Shown piece after piece: positions 13,871 to 21,939 of a DNA stretch of 24,963 bases (its first letter is position 1; each line of letters opens with the position of its first letter). The DNA comes from Clostridiales bacterium (lineage in GTDB: Bacteria; Bacillota; Clostridia; Christensenellales; Aristaeellaceae). A program made the translations under genes and the position numbers. Under the pieces are notes generated by a model. That model was not told the origin of the DNA. It ran no database searches and saw only the letters and a list, made by a program, of their open reading frames with translations. The stretch spans positions 1 through 24,963 of the forward strand of contig JAAYJP010000251.1 of the NCBI GenBank assembly GCA_012522875.1. The letters are read 5' to 3'.

Positions 13871-16800
13871 TTATGCCGGGTAATTCTGTAAACTCACGGA
13901 AATCATATCTGATACGCCTTTTTCGCGCATTGTCACGCCGTAAAGCGTGTCACAACGGGCCATGGTGCCCTTGCGGTGCGTCACCACAATGAATTGGGTT
14001 TCTTTTGCATACTCCGCCAGGTAATCAGCAAAGTGCACAATATTGGCGTCATCCAACGCCGCTTCGATTTCGTCCAGCACACAAAATGGGGTGGCCTTGA
14101 GTTCCAGCATCGCAAAGAGGATAGCGATGGCGGTCAAAGCCCGCTCGCCACCGGACAACAAGCTTAAAAGCTGCAGTTTCTTGCCCGGGGGCTGAGCCTC
14201 AATGAGTATATCACAACCCAGCGGATCTCCGGGGTCGCTGAGGCTTAAGCGCGCTTGTCCGCCTGAGAAAAGGCGCTTGAAAGTCTCTCCAAAATGATTG
14301 TTCAACAGCTCAAAGGCTGTTACAAACTGCTTTTCCATCTCCTTCTGCAGGCGCTCAATGAGCTGGTTTAGGTCTTCCCTTGCTTTATTGGCGTCTTTCT
14401 GCTGGGCGGTCAACCCATCATAGCGTGCCCTGGTCTGGGCGTAATCCTCTATGGCATGGATATTGACGGGACCCATGTCCCTGATTGTCTGGCGCAGTTG
14501 GGCCGCTTCATTTTCAGCGCCCGGCAGGTCCAGGGACAGGTTTCCCCGCATCACATCTGCCGCGGAATAAGTGAGTTCATAGCTGTTCCAGAGGGTGCTT
14601 GCAAGGGCATGCTGTTCATCCTGCAGACGCGTCAATGACAACTCACTTCGGTGCAGTTTTGCACTGTCTTCCTGCAATCGCTGATGCAGGACCTCCATTT
14701 CCTCGCTGCACTGTTTTTGGGCCTGCTGGATCTGCCGCCGCTTCTGGTCAAGGCCAGCCATTTCATCCCGGGCTGAAGCCAGGCGCCCTTGAAGGGAAAT
14801 GTTCCTTAGAGCATCCTCTTCCTGGCTCAGGGTTAGCGCTTCGATCCTCTCCTCCAGTTTTTGCTGATCGCCTTTGGCCTTTTCCTGCTGAGACCTTATC
14901 CTTGAAAGCTCCTTGTTCAGGCGATTGCGGTCATGCATCAGGAAGTTGATCTGGTGGCTCAGTTCCTGGCGGGCGGCCAGCGCTGCAGCCGTTTTTTCCC
15001 GCTGCAGGTCCATCTCCTGTCGCAGGGAGGCCAGCGCCGTTTTCAGCTCAATCTCCTGCTGCGCCAGAAGTTTCTGATCTGTCTCCATAGCCTGGGCTTC
15101 GTTATCCGTACGGCTAAGATCCTGCTGCAAGTCGATGATGGTGGTTTCCAGTTGGGCAATGGCGCCCTGTACTGCATCAAGCTTCTGTTTGGCGTTATTC
15201 AGGGCAGTCTGGGCGTTGCGAACGCGCTCCTCTTCCCGGGCGAGGCCGATCTCTTCATCCTGGGCTTTTGCTTGTATTGCCGCCACCGAGCTGTCCTCTT
15301 CCTGAAGCTTCTTCAAGGTGGCATCCGCTTCCTGGGCCAGCCTCGCCACTACCGCTTGCTCCCTTAAAATACTGGCAGACAGTTCTTTTATTTCACGCTC
15401 CCTACCCAGAAAGCTGGCACTCCGGGTTGCGCTGGCGCCACCCGTTATGGCGCCCCCAGCGCGCATCACATCCCCCTGCAAGGTCACCACATGAAATGAC
15501 TGGCGCCCCGCACGGGAGATTGGGATAGCATCGCTAAGCGTCCTCACCACAATTGCCCGTCCCAGCAAGTTTTCCACAATCGGTCGGAATACATCATTCG
15601 TATCTACCAGGTCGCTGGCTACCCCCAGGCAACCTGGCATGTCCAGCAGCCTGCGTTCCTGGCCTGACAGCGTCTTTGGGCTGATAGCACTGATGGGCAG
15701 GAAGGTAGTGCGGCCAAGTTTGTTCTCCCGCAGATAGTCAATCAGGCGCTGTGCAGTTTCCTCGTCATCGGTCACGATGTTCTGGAGAGTATTCCCCAAA
15801 AGCATTTCGATAGCGGTTTCCATTTCTCTTGGCACAGTGACGAGTTGCGCCAATACACCCCTTACCTTTGGCATCTGGCGGGCATATTTAAGTGCCTGTC
15901 GCACAGGCTGAAAATAACCCTCCAGGCCCTGGGATAATTCCCTGAGGGTATCATGGCGGCTCTCGTCCTGGCGGATTTTGGATTTGAGCGTGCCAAGGTC
16001 GCGCATCATTTCCTGATAGCGCTCATGGCCGCTTCTGGCCTCCTTTTCCTTTTTGGCAAGTTCTGCAAACAAGCCCTCCATCATTCGCTTGGCGTCTTCA
16101 TGCCTTCCCTTTGCAGCATCCAACTGCCCAGCCTGGTTATCCTGAGCTTTCTCCAGCACAGCCCTCTCTGCTTGCAGTTCGTCCCGGCGTTTGGTGGCCT
16201 GGTCCAGCATCATCTGTTGGCGCACCCTGTTCTCCCGTGCCCCGCTTAATGAGCCGGCTGATTTCAGAATCCGTGAACGGTGTGCTTCAAGGGCTTCTTC
16301 TGCCGTTGCCACAGCGCTGGATTTTTGGCCAAGGAAGGCCTCCTCCTGCTCCCATGTGTGGCTTAGGCTCTGAAGGCGCGCACTCACCTGGCTTTCTTCT
16401 TCCTGGCTTTTTTCAGCCAAGGCCTTTAGCTCCAGGTATTCCTCGAGGAACTTATCCACAGCCTGATTCAGGCGGCTGAAATCTTCCTGTGCCATTTCCA
16501 GTTCGTCTATGCGGCGCTGGGACAGCAGGCGATGTTCCTGCCAATCCGTTTCAAGCTCCGCCAATACTTCTTTTGCCCTGTCCGATATGGCCTCCTGGCT
16601 TGTAAGCTCCGCATCCAGCTCATTCCGTTTGGCTTTTAGCAAAAGAAGATCTTTTTCGTGCCGGGCAATCATCGCCTTCATCCCGGCAACCTTTTCCTCA
16701 AGGGTGCTCATCCGTTCTTCCAGGCGATCGTGACGCCAGAGGAAGATATTGATATCCAGCAACTTCAGCCTCTCTGCATTCAGGATATACTGCTGGGCTG

Positions 16801-17431
16801 CCTGGGCCTGCTCTTTCAGGGGGATCAGCCGACCGGACAATTCCTCAACCAAGTCCATCACGCGGGCTAAATTATCCTCAGTACGCTGGAGTTTTCTGAG
16901 TGCCTCTTCCTTGCGTGAGCGGAAGGCTGCAATGCCTGCAGCTTCCTCAAATGCCGCCCGTCGCTCCTCGCCTTTGTTGGAAAGGATTTCGTCGATGTGC
17001 CCCTGGCCGATAAGTGAATAACCTTCCTGCCCGATACCGGTATCCCGGAACAGCCCTAAAATGTCCTTCAGGCGGCATTGTTTCTTATTCAGGGAATACT
17101 CCCCTTCCCCACTGCGATATACCCGCCGGGTTACCATCACCTCGCTGTGCGGGTCATTGAGCGTGCCATCAGCATTGTCGAAGATCAGGGATACCTCGCA
17201 GTAAGGCATCATCTTGCGCGTTTGCGTGCCGGCAAAGATGACATCTTCCATTTTGGCTCCCCGCAAAGCCTTGGCACTCTGCTCACCCAGCACCCAGCGC
17301 ATGGCGTCGGCGATATTGCTTTTTCCTGAACCGTTTGGCCCCACAATACCGGTAATACCATCATCAAAAGTGATGATGGTCCGCCGTGGGAACGATTTGA
17401 AGCCAAATAGCTCAAGCCGGGATAATTTCAT
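13871..17431 (-). CDS. smc: Chromosome partition protein SMC
   Basis: The SMC ATPase that, with ScpA and ScpB, loops and condenses the chromosome for segregation. The 1186-residue protein is full length. The N-terminal head has Walker A GPNGSGKS at residues 31-38 and the Q-loop/R-loop region with DTGIGQEGYSLIGQG. Two long coiled-coil arms flank a hinge at about 510-675 whose end carries GDVMRAGGAITGG. The C-terminal head has the signature LSGGERALTA near 1092 and Walker B PFCVLDEIEAALDDANI near 1118. The ATG at 17431 overlaps the rnc stop (ATGA), so translation is probably coupled. The rnc-smc-ftsY order is the classic Firmicutes arrangement. scpA and scpB are not in the window. Confidence 0.98.
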   Translation of the reverse strand: MKLSRLELFGFKSFPRRTIITFDDGITGIVGPNGSGKSNIADAMRWVLGEQSAKALRGAKMEDVIFAGTQTRKMMPYCEVSLIFDNADGTLNDPHSEVMVTRRVYRSGEGEYSLNKKQCRLKDILGLFRDTGIGQEGYSLIGQGHIDEILSNKGEERRAAFEEAAGIAAFRSRKEEALRKLQRTEDNLARVMDLVEELSGRLIPLKEQAQAAQQYILNAERLKLLDINIFLWRHDRLEERMSTLEEKVAGMKAMIARHEKDLLLLKAKRNELDAELTSQEAISDRAKEVLAELETDWQEHRLLSQRRIDELEMAQEDFSRLNQAVDKFLEEYLELKALAEKSQEEESQVSARLQSLSHTWEQEEAFLGQKSSAVATAEEALEAHRSRILKSAGSLSGARENRVRQQMMLDQATKRRDELQAERAVLEKAQDNQAGQLDAAKGRHEDAKRMMEGLFAELAKKEKEARSGHERYQEMMRDLGTLKSKIRQDESRHDTLRELSQGLEGYFQPVRQALKYARQMPKVRGVLAQLVTVPREMETAIEMLLGNTLQNIVTDDEETAQRLIDYLRENKLGRTTFLPISAISPKTLSGQERRLLDMPGCLGVASDLVDTNDVFRPIVENLLGRAIVVRTLSDAIPISRAGRQSFHVVTLQGDVMRAGGAITGGASATRSASFLGREREIKELSASILREQAVVARLAQEADATLKKLQEEDSSVAAIQAKAQDEEIGLAREEERVRNAQTALNNAKQKLDAVQGAIAQLETTIIDLQQDLSRTDNEAQAMETDQKLLAQQEIELKTALASLRQEMDLQREKTAAALAARQELSHQINFLMHDRNRLNKELSRIRSQQEKAKGDQQKLEERIEALTLSQEEDALRNISLQGRLASARDEMAGLDQKRRQIQQAQKQCSEEMEVLHQRLQEDSAKLHRSELSLTRLQDEQHALASTLWNSYELTYSAADVMRGNLSLDLPGAENEAAQLRQTIRDMGPVNIHAIEDYAQTRARYDGLTAQQKDANKAREDLNQLIERLQKEMEKQFVTAFELLNNHFGETFKRLFSGGQARLSLSDPGDPLGCDILIEAQPPGKKLQLLSLLSGGERALTAIAILFAMLELKATPFCVLDEIEAALDDANIVHFADYLAEYAKETQFIVVTHRKGTMARCDTLYGVTMREKGVSDMISVSLQNYPA

Positions 17432-18105
17432 TGCTGCGCTTCTTCTGTTTTCAGTATTTCCAAAGCTTTTTGGGCTGCCAGCTGCTGAGCCGACTTGATG
17501 GTATTTCCCCAGGCACGCGCCAATTCACGGCCTGAGGCGTAAACGGCTGTTTCGAAGGTCCGCTGATGAGGAGGTCCCTTTTGGCCTGTCAGTTCGTACG
17601 CCGGTTGGGGGTGCCCCTGCCCTTGGAGGTGGGCCTGCAATGCGCCCTTGGCGTCCAGTGCTGTGTCCGTCTGCGGGATAAGTTGAGACCAAAGGCGGTT
17701 AACCAATCCTCCCGCGGCTTCCATGCCGCCATCCAGGAATACTGCGCCGATGACTGCCTCCATGGCATCCGCCAGCAAAGAAGCGCTTTGCCGCCCACCA
17801 GCGCGCACCAGTTCGGGCTGCATCCGTATATAAGACCCAAGATCTAGGTGATTGGCCAACTCAAACAGCGCCGCCTCGCACACGAGCTGCTGGCGCCGCC
17901 TAGTTAAGCTGCCTTCATCATCTTTTCGTTTTTGACTGAAAAGCTGCGCGCTGATGCACAGCTGCAGCACCGCATCTCCCAGGAACTCCAGGCGCTGGTT
18001 GTTCTCCTCCCGGGAGAGGGAGGCATGGGTCAGCGCACGGGAAAGCAATTGCTGATCCTTGAAAGAGTAGGCCAGCGCATCCTCAAGAGTCCTTAAATCC
18101 GGCAT
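17428..18105 (-). CDS. rnc: Ribonuclease III
   Basis: The double-strand-specific endoribonuclease that processes rRNA precursors and other duplex RNAs. The 225-residue protein matches the usual length. The RNase III signature is NQRLEFLGDAVL with catalytic residues E40 and D44, and the second metal-binding set is in LLADAMEAVIGAVFLDGG (D113 and E116). A double-stranded RNA-binding domain occupies about residues 150-222, ending GNTIKSAQQLAAQKALEIL. The ATG at 18105 is preceded by GGAGG four bases away; the open frame to 18138 has no such site and would cover the U-tract of an upstream hairpin. It overlaps smc by four bases and follows acpP by 60 bases that include a terminator-like hairpin. 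Confidence 0.97.
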   Translation of the reverse strand: MPDLRTLEDALAYSFKDQQLLSRALTHASLSREENNQRLEFLGDAVLQLCISAQLFSQKRKDDEGSLTRRRQQLVCEAALFELANHLDLGSYIRMQPELVRAGGRQSASLLADAMEAVIGAVFLDGGMEAAGGLVNRLWSQLIPQTDTALDAKGALQAHLQGQGHPQPAYELTGQKGPPHQRTFETAVYASGRELARAWGNTIKSAQQLAAQKALEILKTEEAQQ

Positions 18106-18119
18106 TCCGCCTCCACACG

Positions 18120-18151
18120 AAAAAGGGCTGCCGGCCATTGGCGCAGCAGCC
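18120..18151 (-). terminator. Terminator-like hairpin between acpP and rnc
   Basis: On the minus strand GGCTGCTGCGCC pairs with GGCCGGCAGCC with one bulge and an AAT loop (about 11 pairs, GC-rich), followed by CTTTTT. It lies 14 bases after the acpP stop, and the rnc start is about 15 bases further. As the operon clearly continues, partial readthrough is likely. Confidence 0.72.
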
Positions 18152-18165
18152 GGCCTGCCCCGCTG

Positions 18166-18396
18166 TCAGCCCTTGCGCGACTCAATGTAGTTGACTACAT
18201 CCCCAACAGTTTTGAGGTTGGTGATGGCACTGTCCTCCACTTGAAGGTCGAAAGCGTCTTCCAGATCCATAATCAATACCATGACGTTGGCGCTGTCTGC
18301 CCCCAGATCTTCCACCAGTTTGGCGTCCATGCTGACCTTCTCGGGGCTTACCTTCAATTGGTTGGCGATGAGTTCAGACACCTTTTCAAATACCAT
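18166..18396 (-). CDS. acpP: Acyl carrier protein
   Basis: The small acidic carrier that holds growing acyl chains on a phosphopantetheine arm during fatty acid synthesis. The 76-residue protein has the normal length. The attachment serine is S35 in LGADSANVMVLIMDLED; the usual family sequence after the serine is leucine (DSL), and here it is alanine (DSA), a mild oddity. The rest of the helical bundle is typical, ending TVGDVVNYIESRKG. The ATG at 18396 follows AGGAGG by nine bases. Its start lies inside the end of plsX, overlapping by 11 bases, so translation is coupled. A terminator-like hairpin after the gene would favour high acpP expression compared with rnc and smc. Confidence 0.93.
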   Translation of the reverse strand: MVFEKVSELIANQLKVSPEKVSMDAKLVEDLGADSANVMVLIMDLEDAFDLQVEDSAITNLKTVGDVVNYIESRKG

Positions 18397-19426
18397 GTTT
18401 CTTTTCCTCCTGCTGATCATTGTCCGAGTTGGATTGGGCCTTGATAGCTTCCTCAATAGCCGGGGCAACACCGCCGCGCACCATGCTGGCTGCTTGGCGT
18501 ATGGCGCTGGCAATCGCACGGGCATTACTGGAACCGTGGGCTTTAACCACCGCGCCCTGAACACCCAGCAGTGGCGCACCGCCCACTTCGGTATAATCCA
18601 TCCGCTTTTTTACGCGCCTGAACGCATTCCTGGCAAGCAGCGCGCCCAGTTTGCTGCGCGTATCGCTCATCAGCTCACGCTTGATGATGCCCATCAGCGC
18701 CTCCGCGATGCCCTCTGTGTATTTAAGGATGAGGTTGCCGTCAAACCCGTCACACACGATGACATCCGCATGGTCAGCAGGGATATCGCGTCCCTCAATG
18801 TTGCCCACAAAAAGGACAGGTGCCTTTTTGAGCAACTGGTGTGCCTGGCTGTAGAGCAGGTTACCCTTCTCCTCCTCAGCGCCATTGTTTACAAGGCCTA
18901 CCCGAGGTTCCTTGATTCCCATTACCCGCTTCATATAGGCATCACCCATGATGGCGAACTGCGCCAGCCACTCCGGACGGCTGTCCACATTGGCGCCGCA
19001 GTCGATCAAAAGAAATTGCCCGTTGCTGCTTGGAATCAGCGGCGCCAGCGCTGGCCGCTCAATGCCTGGAATCCGGCCCAGACGCAGCATGCCGCCCACC
19101 AACACAGCCCCTGTGGGACCTGCCGATACAAAAGCGTCTGCCTCCTTGGCCCGCAAAGCCAACATACCCATCACAACCGCGCTTTTCTTTTTCTGGCGAA
19201 TCGCCATCGCCGGGGATTCATGGTTGTCGATCCCCTCAGGCGCATTGGCAAGGGCGAGCCTTCCCCGTATGTCCCCGGCCTCATCCAAATAAGGCGTGAT
19301 GGTATCCATTGGCCCCGCCAGGGTGATGAAAAGATCGGGATCGTTGCGGACAGCCTCAATTGCCCCGCGGCAAGTGGCCTCGGGAGCGTGATCCCCGCCC
19401 AGGACGTCCAAAAATACTCTGATCAT
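18386..19426 (-). CDS. plsX: Phosphate acyltransferase PlsX
   Basis: This peripheral membrane enzyme makes acyl-phosphate from acyl-ACP, the first step of phospholipid synthesis in most Gram-positive bacteria; PlsY then uses the product. The 346-residue protein has the family start MIRVFLDVLGGDHAPE (usual DAMGGDHAP), followed by ESPAMAIRQKKKSA, SAGPTGAVLVGG, LIDCGANVD, GLVNNGAEEEKGN and DVIVCDGFDGNLILK, all strongly conserved in PlsX. The C-terminus is short and charged, and its coding region contains the acpP ribosome binding site. The ATG at 19426 follows AGGAG. It is the first gene of the plsX-acpP-rnc-smc-ftsY run and has its own promoter. fabD and fabG, which sit between plsX and acpP in Bacillus, are absent here. 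Confidence 0.96.
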   Translation of the reverse strand: MIRVFLDVLGGDHAPEATCRGAIEAVRNDPDLFITLAGPMDTITPYLDEAGDIRGRLALANAPEGIDNHESPAMAIRQKKKSAVVMGMLALRAKEADAFVSAGPTGAVLVGGMLRLGRIPGIERPALAPLIPSSNGQFLLIDCGANVDSRPEWLAQFAIMGDAYMKRVMGIKEPRVGLVNNGAEEEKGNLLYSQAHQLLKKAPVLFVGNIEGRDIPADHADVIVCDGFDGNLILKYTEGIAEALMGIIKRELMSDTRSKLGALLARNAFRRVKKRMDYTEVGGAPLLGVQGAVVKAHGSSNARAIASAIRQAASMVRGGVAPAIEEAIKAQSNSDNDQQEEKKHGI

Positions 19427-19468
19427 TTATCTCCTGATGGCTTGTGCTCTTTGGCATAAACCGCGGCT

Positions 19469-19497
19469 ATTCTAACATACAGCCCAAAAGTTGACAA
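19469..19497 (-). promoter_or_regulatory. Promoter for the plsX-ftsY operon
   Basis: On the minus strand TTGTCA (plus 19492-19497) and TAGAAT (plus 19469-19474) are 17 bases apart, with TG one base before the -10. The leader would be about 35 bases. I see no clear FapR-type inverted repeat. Confidence 0.78.
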
Positions 19498-19510
19498 GCA
19501 TTGGCCGGGC

Positions 19511-19539
19511 TTGAAACATGCACCAAAACCAAGTATACT
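19511..19539 (+). promoter_or_regulatory. Promoter for darA-holB-ricT
   Basis: TTGAAA at 19511-19516 and TATACT at 19534-19539 are 17 bases apart, a near-consensus promoter. The start near 19546 gives a leader of about 53 bases that contains the hairpin described next. Confidence 0.82.
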
Positions 19540-19552
19540 GTAGGTGACTGGA

Positions 19553-19588
19553 GCGGAATACCTCTTCCGCGCAACCGAACAGGAGGTA
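19553..19588 (+). other. Hairpin with anti-Shine-Dalgarno loop in the darA leader
   Basis: GCGGAA (19553-19558) pairs with TTCCGC (19565-19570) around the six-base loop TACCTC. The loop is exactly complementary to GAGGTA (19583-19588), part of the darA ribosome binding site AGGAGGTA. A 12-base linker joins the two. This geometry would allow a compact pseudoknot that hides the ribosome binding site. Regulation is an inference from complementarity alone. Confidence 0.45.
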
Positions 19589-19598
19589 CAAGGTAGGT

Positions 19599-19928
19599 AT
19601 GAAACTGATTATTGCCATTGTCCAGGATGAGGATGCGTCCCATTTAGTCAGCGAACTGATGGGTGAAGGATACGGCGTAACCAAATTGGCGACCACAGGC
19701 GGCTTTTTACGCGCCGGGAACACAACGCTTCTGGTTGGCGTTGAGGACGACCGTTTTGATGACTGCATGGCTGTTATTGAAAAGGTATGCAAAAGCCGAA
19801 AGCAGATTGCCACTTCCCCCGTTACCATGGGTGGCGCCACAGGTATGTATGCCCCCTATCCCATTGAGGTCACAGTGGGCGGCGCCACGGTATTCGTGCT
19901 AAGCGTCGAGCAGTTCCTGAAAATTTAG
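19599..19928 (+). CDS. darA: Cyclic di-AMP receptor DarA (PII-like, YaaQ family)
   Basis: A 109-residue cytoplasmic PII-like signalling protein of the DUF970/YaaQ family, called DarA or PstA, which binds cyclic di-AMP as a trimer. The family motifs are the start MKLIIAIVQDEDA, the segment LATTGGFLRAGNTTLLVGVEDD, and the C-terminal GGATVFVLSVEQF. The B-loop region around GGATGMYAPYPIEV is characteristic. Downstream partners of DarA are not well established. The ATG at 19599 follows AGGAGGT at a rather long 11 bases, with AAGGTAGGT also present. It is followed after four bases by holB, as in Bacillus where the gene (yaaQ) is near holB and yaaT; tmk and yaaR, found there, are absent here. The leader may fold over the ribosome binding site. 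Confidence 0.93.
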   Translation: MKLIIAIVQDEDASHLVSELMGEGYGVTKLATTGGFLRAGNTTLLVGVEDDRFDDCMAVIEKVCKSRKQIATSPVTMGGATGMYAPYPIEVTVGGATVFVLSVEQFLKI

Positions 19929-19932
19929 CGCT

Positions 19933-20925
19933 TTGTCTCATCGTCCAGATTATTCCGCACCCGCCGAACTCATAGATGTTTTCAGCGCGGTTTCGGCGCC
20001 TCTGAAACATCTGATTTTCAGTTACCTTTCGGGCCAGGCGCCTCAGTCGCTGATGCTTTCAGGCCCATTTGGCGTTGGCAAAAGAACGCTGGCAAAGCTC
20101 CTTGTCCTTTGCCTTTTCTGTGAAAACCGAACGGACGCGCCCTGCGGGAAGTGCAAAGCCTGCCGGCGCATCACATCCGGATTCCACCCCAATTGCCTGC
20201 GGCTGGGCCTTCTGCCCAATACAAAGAGCATCAAAATCGACCAGGTGCGCGAAATATTGGCTCAACTAAGCCAATATCCCCTGGAATCCGGCCGACGGGC
20301 AGTGATTCTTGAGGACTTTGACCTTTTCACCGTGCCCGCCCAGAACGCGTTGTTAAAAGCTATTGAAGAGCCGGATGAAGTGACGGTGTATATTTTAACC
20401 GCAACGAATGAAAAATCCGTGCTCCCCACCATCCTTTCCCGTTGCAGGTTCCAGCGTTTGCCGGCCTGGCCGGATGATTTGCTTGAATCACACCTAATCA
20501 GCCAAGGGTTTTCCACTCAGACAGCACGGGACTTGGTTCCCCTGTCCGGCGGGAGCCCCGGAACCGCGGTGAGAATGGCGGGTAACGAGGATTTCTGGGC
20601 ACTCAAATCCCGCGCTGACACGGTTCTCTTCTCCCCTGCTGATCTCTCACAGATACCTGAAATTTCAGAACAGCTTAAGGAGTTTCGCCAGGAAGCTGAA
20701 CAACTGCTGAACTATCTGGAAGCAAAAGCCCTCGCTTCCTTCAGCGCTGGTGCCCCTGAGCATCCAGATCCCGAGGCTTATTATGAAGCATCCCTGAAGC
20801 ACCGGGCCATGCTGGAATCCCTCTTCCTTGCCCGGCGACAGCGCGCGTCCAATGTGACATGGCAGGGGATTGCGGATCAACTATTACTTAATATTTTGGA
20901 GGATAATCAACCATGCCCATGGTAA
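19933..20925 (+). CDS. holB: DNA polymerase III subunit delta'
   Basis: A subunit of the clamp loader that opens and places the beta clamp on DNA for replication. The 330-residue protein is an AAA+ ATPase-fold subunit. The P-loop is GPFGVGKRT at 44-52, altered from the consensus as is common for non-hydrolysing delta'. The zinc module is C63, C71, C74 and C77 with spacing 7-2-2. ALLKAIEEPDEVTVYILTA is the sensor region and ILSRCRF carries the SRC motif. The start is a TTG with no strong ribosome binding site, four bases after the darA stop, so it probably relies on translational coupling. I found no better in-frame start before the conserved domain. It overlaps ricT by 13 bases. Confidence 0.92.
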   Translation: MSHRPDYSAPAELIDVFSAVSAPLKHLIFSYLSGQAPQSLMLSGPFGVGKRTLAKLLVLCLFCENRTDAPCGKCKACRRITSGFHPNCLRLGLLPNTKSIKIDQVREILAQLSQYPLESGRRAVILEDFDLFTVPAQNALLKAIEEPDEVTVYILTATNEKSVLPTILSRCRFQRLPAWPDDLLESHLISQGFSTQTARDLVPLSGGSPGTAVRMAGNEDFWALKSRADTVLFSPADLSQIPEISEQLKEFRQEAEQLLNYLEAKALASFSAGAPEHPDPEAYYEASLKHRAMLESLFLARRQRASNVTWQGIADQLLLNILEDNQPCPW

Positions 20926-21866
20926 TTGGCGTTCGTTTTGTTCAAGCCGGCAGGCTCTATTATTTCAACCCCGGTACGCTTGCCCCAATGGTCGGGGACT
21001 CGGTTGTAGTAGAAACCCCCAGGGGAGCTGAAATTGCGCAGGTGGCGGAATCCACACATGAGGTTGATGAAATACGATTAATACCTCCGCTGCGCAGTGT
21101 TTTGCGCATGGTGACTCCTGGTGACCTGGAGCAGCAGGCACAGCGTATAGAGCGGGAGAGGGAAGCCTTTGCAATTTGCCACGAAAAGGTGAATGAGCAT
21201 GGGCTTGACATGAAACTGGTCAGGGTGGAGTACACCCTGGACCAAAGCAAACTGATGGTGTATTTCACCTCCAACGGCAGGGTCGATTTCAGGAAACTGG
21301 TGAAAGACCTGGCCGCCGTCTTCCGCACGCGCATCGAGCTAAAGCAGATTGGCGTTCGGGATGAGGCGCGGATGATTGGTGGCTTGGGTCCCTGCGGCCG
21401 CTCTCTTTGCTGCACTCAGCATCTCAAGGATTTTCAGCCTGTTTCAATCCGCATGGCCAAGGACCAGAGCCTGTCGCTTAATCCGACCAAAATTTCCGGC
21501 GTATGCGGCCGGCTGATGTGTTGCCTGGCTTATGAGCATGAGCAGTACCAAAAAACCCGCAAGCAGATGCCCAAGATCGGCAAAGAGGTCATCACCCCTG
21601 ACGGGCGGGGCATAGTGGTTGACCTGAATCCCTTGCTGGAGACCATACGTGCCCGCGTTCAGCATGGTGATGGCACCGAAGTCCGGGAGTATCGCCTGCA
21701 GGATATTAAACGTTTGCAGCCGCCTCCTCCTGCCGGCGAACCCAGGATCCCAAAGAAAAAAGAAGCTGCAGATGACGCGCTCAGCGCTGTCATGCCGGAT
21801 GACGAGGAATTTATTGGAACAGAGGTAGATATGTTAAGTGATTCCAAAGAAATCATTGATGACTAA
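20913..21866 (+). CDS. ricT: PSP1/RicT (YaaT) family protein
   Basis: A 317-residue protein of the PSP1 domain family. In B. subtilis RicT (YaaT) works with RicA and RicF in the iron-sulfur Y-complex, which directs RNase Y cleavage of mRNAs and affects sporulation and biofilm formation. The conserved cysteines are present: C161, C166 and C167 in GPCGRSLCC, and C198, C203 and C204 in GVCGRLMCC, fitting cluster binding. The N-terminal 150 residues form the PSP1 core; the last 70 or so are acidic and lysine-rich and probably disordered. The ATG at 20913 follows GGAGG with ten bases of spacing. It is the last gene of darA-holB-ricT and ends at a bidirectional terminator. Confidence 0.93.
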   Translation: MPMVIGVRFVQAGRLYYFNPGTLAPMVGDSVVVETPRGAEIAQVAESTHEVDEIRLIPPLRSVLRMVTPGDLEQQAQRIEREREAFAICHEKVNEHGLDMKLVRVEYTLDQSKLMVYFTSNGRVDFRKLVKDLAAVFRTRIELKQIGVRDEARMIGGLGPCGRSLCCTQHLKDFQPVSIRMAKDQSLSLNPTKISGVCGRLMCCLAYEHEQYQKTRKQMPKIGKEVITPDGRGIVVDLNPLLETIRARVQHGDGTEVREYRLQDIKRLQPPPPAGEPRIPKKKEAADDALSAVMPDDEEFIGTEVDMLSDSKEIIDD

Positions 21867-21891
21867 GCGCTGAATCCTCCTCCGGCGTGCA

Positions 21892-21921
21892 AAAATGGAA
21901 GCCTCCCGCGGCTTCCATTTT
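21892..21921. terminator. Bidirectional terminator between ricT and the PBP gene
   Basis: AAAATGGAAGCC and GGCTTCCATTTT form a perfect 12-pair stem around a six-base loop. The stem begins with A and ends with T, so it works for both convergent genes (ricT ends at 21866, the PBP gene at 21940). Confidence 0.85.
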
Positions 21922-21939
21922 GCCTTATAAACCGCCAAC

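Noticed and set aside
18281..19459. A 392-codon plus-strand open frame opposite plsX and acpP
   Set aside because: It has no recognisable domain and composition like an antisense shadow, whereas plsX and acpP on the other strand match their families throughout and have good ribosome binding sites.
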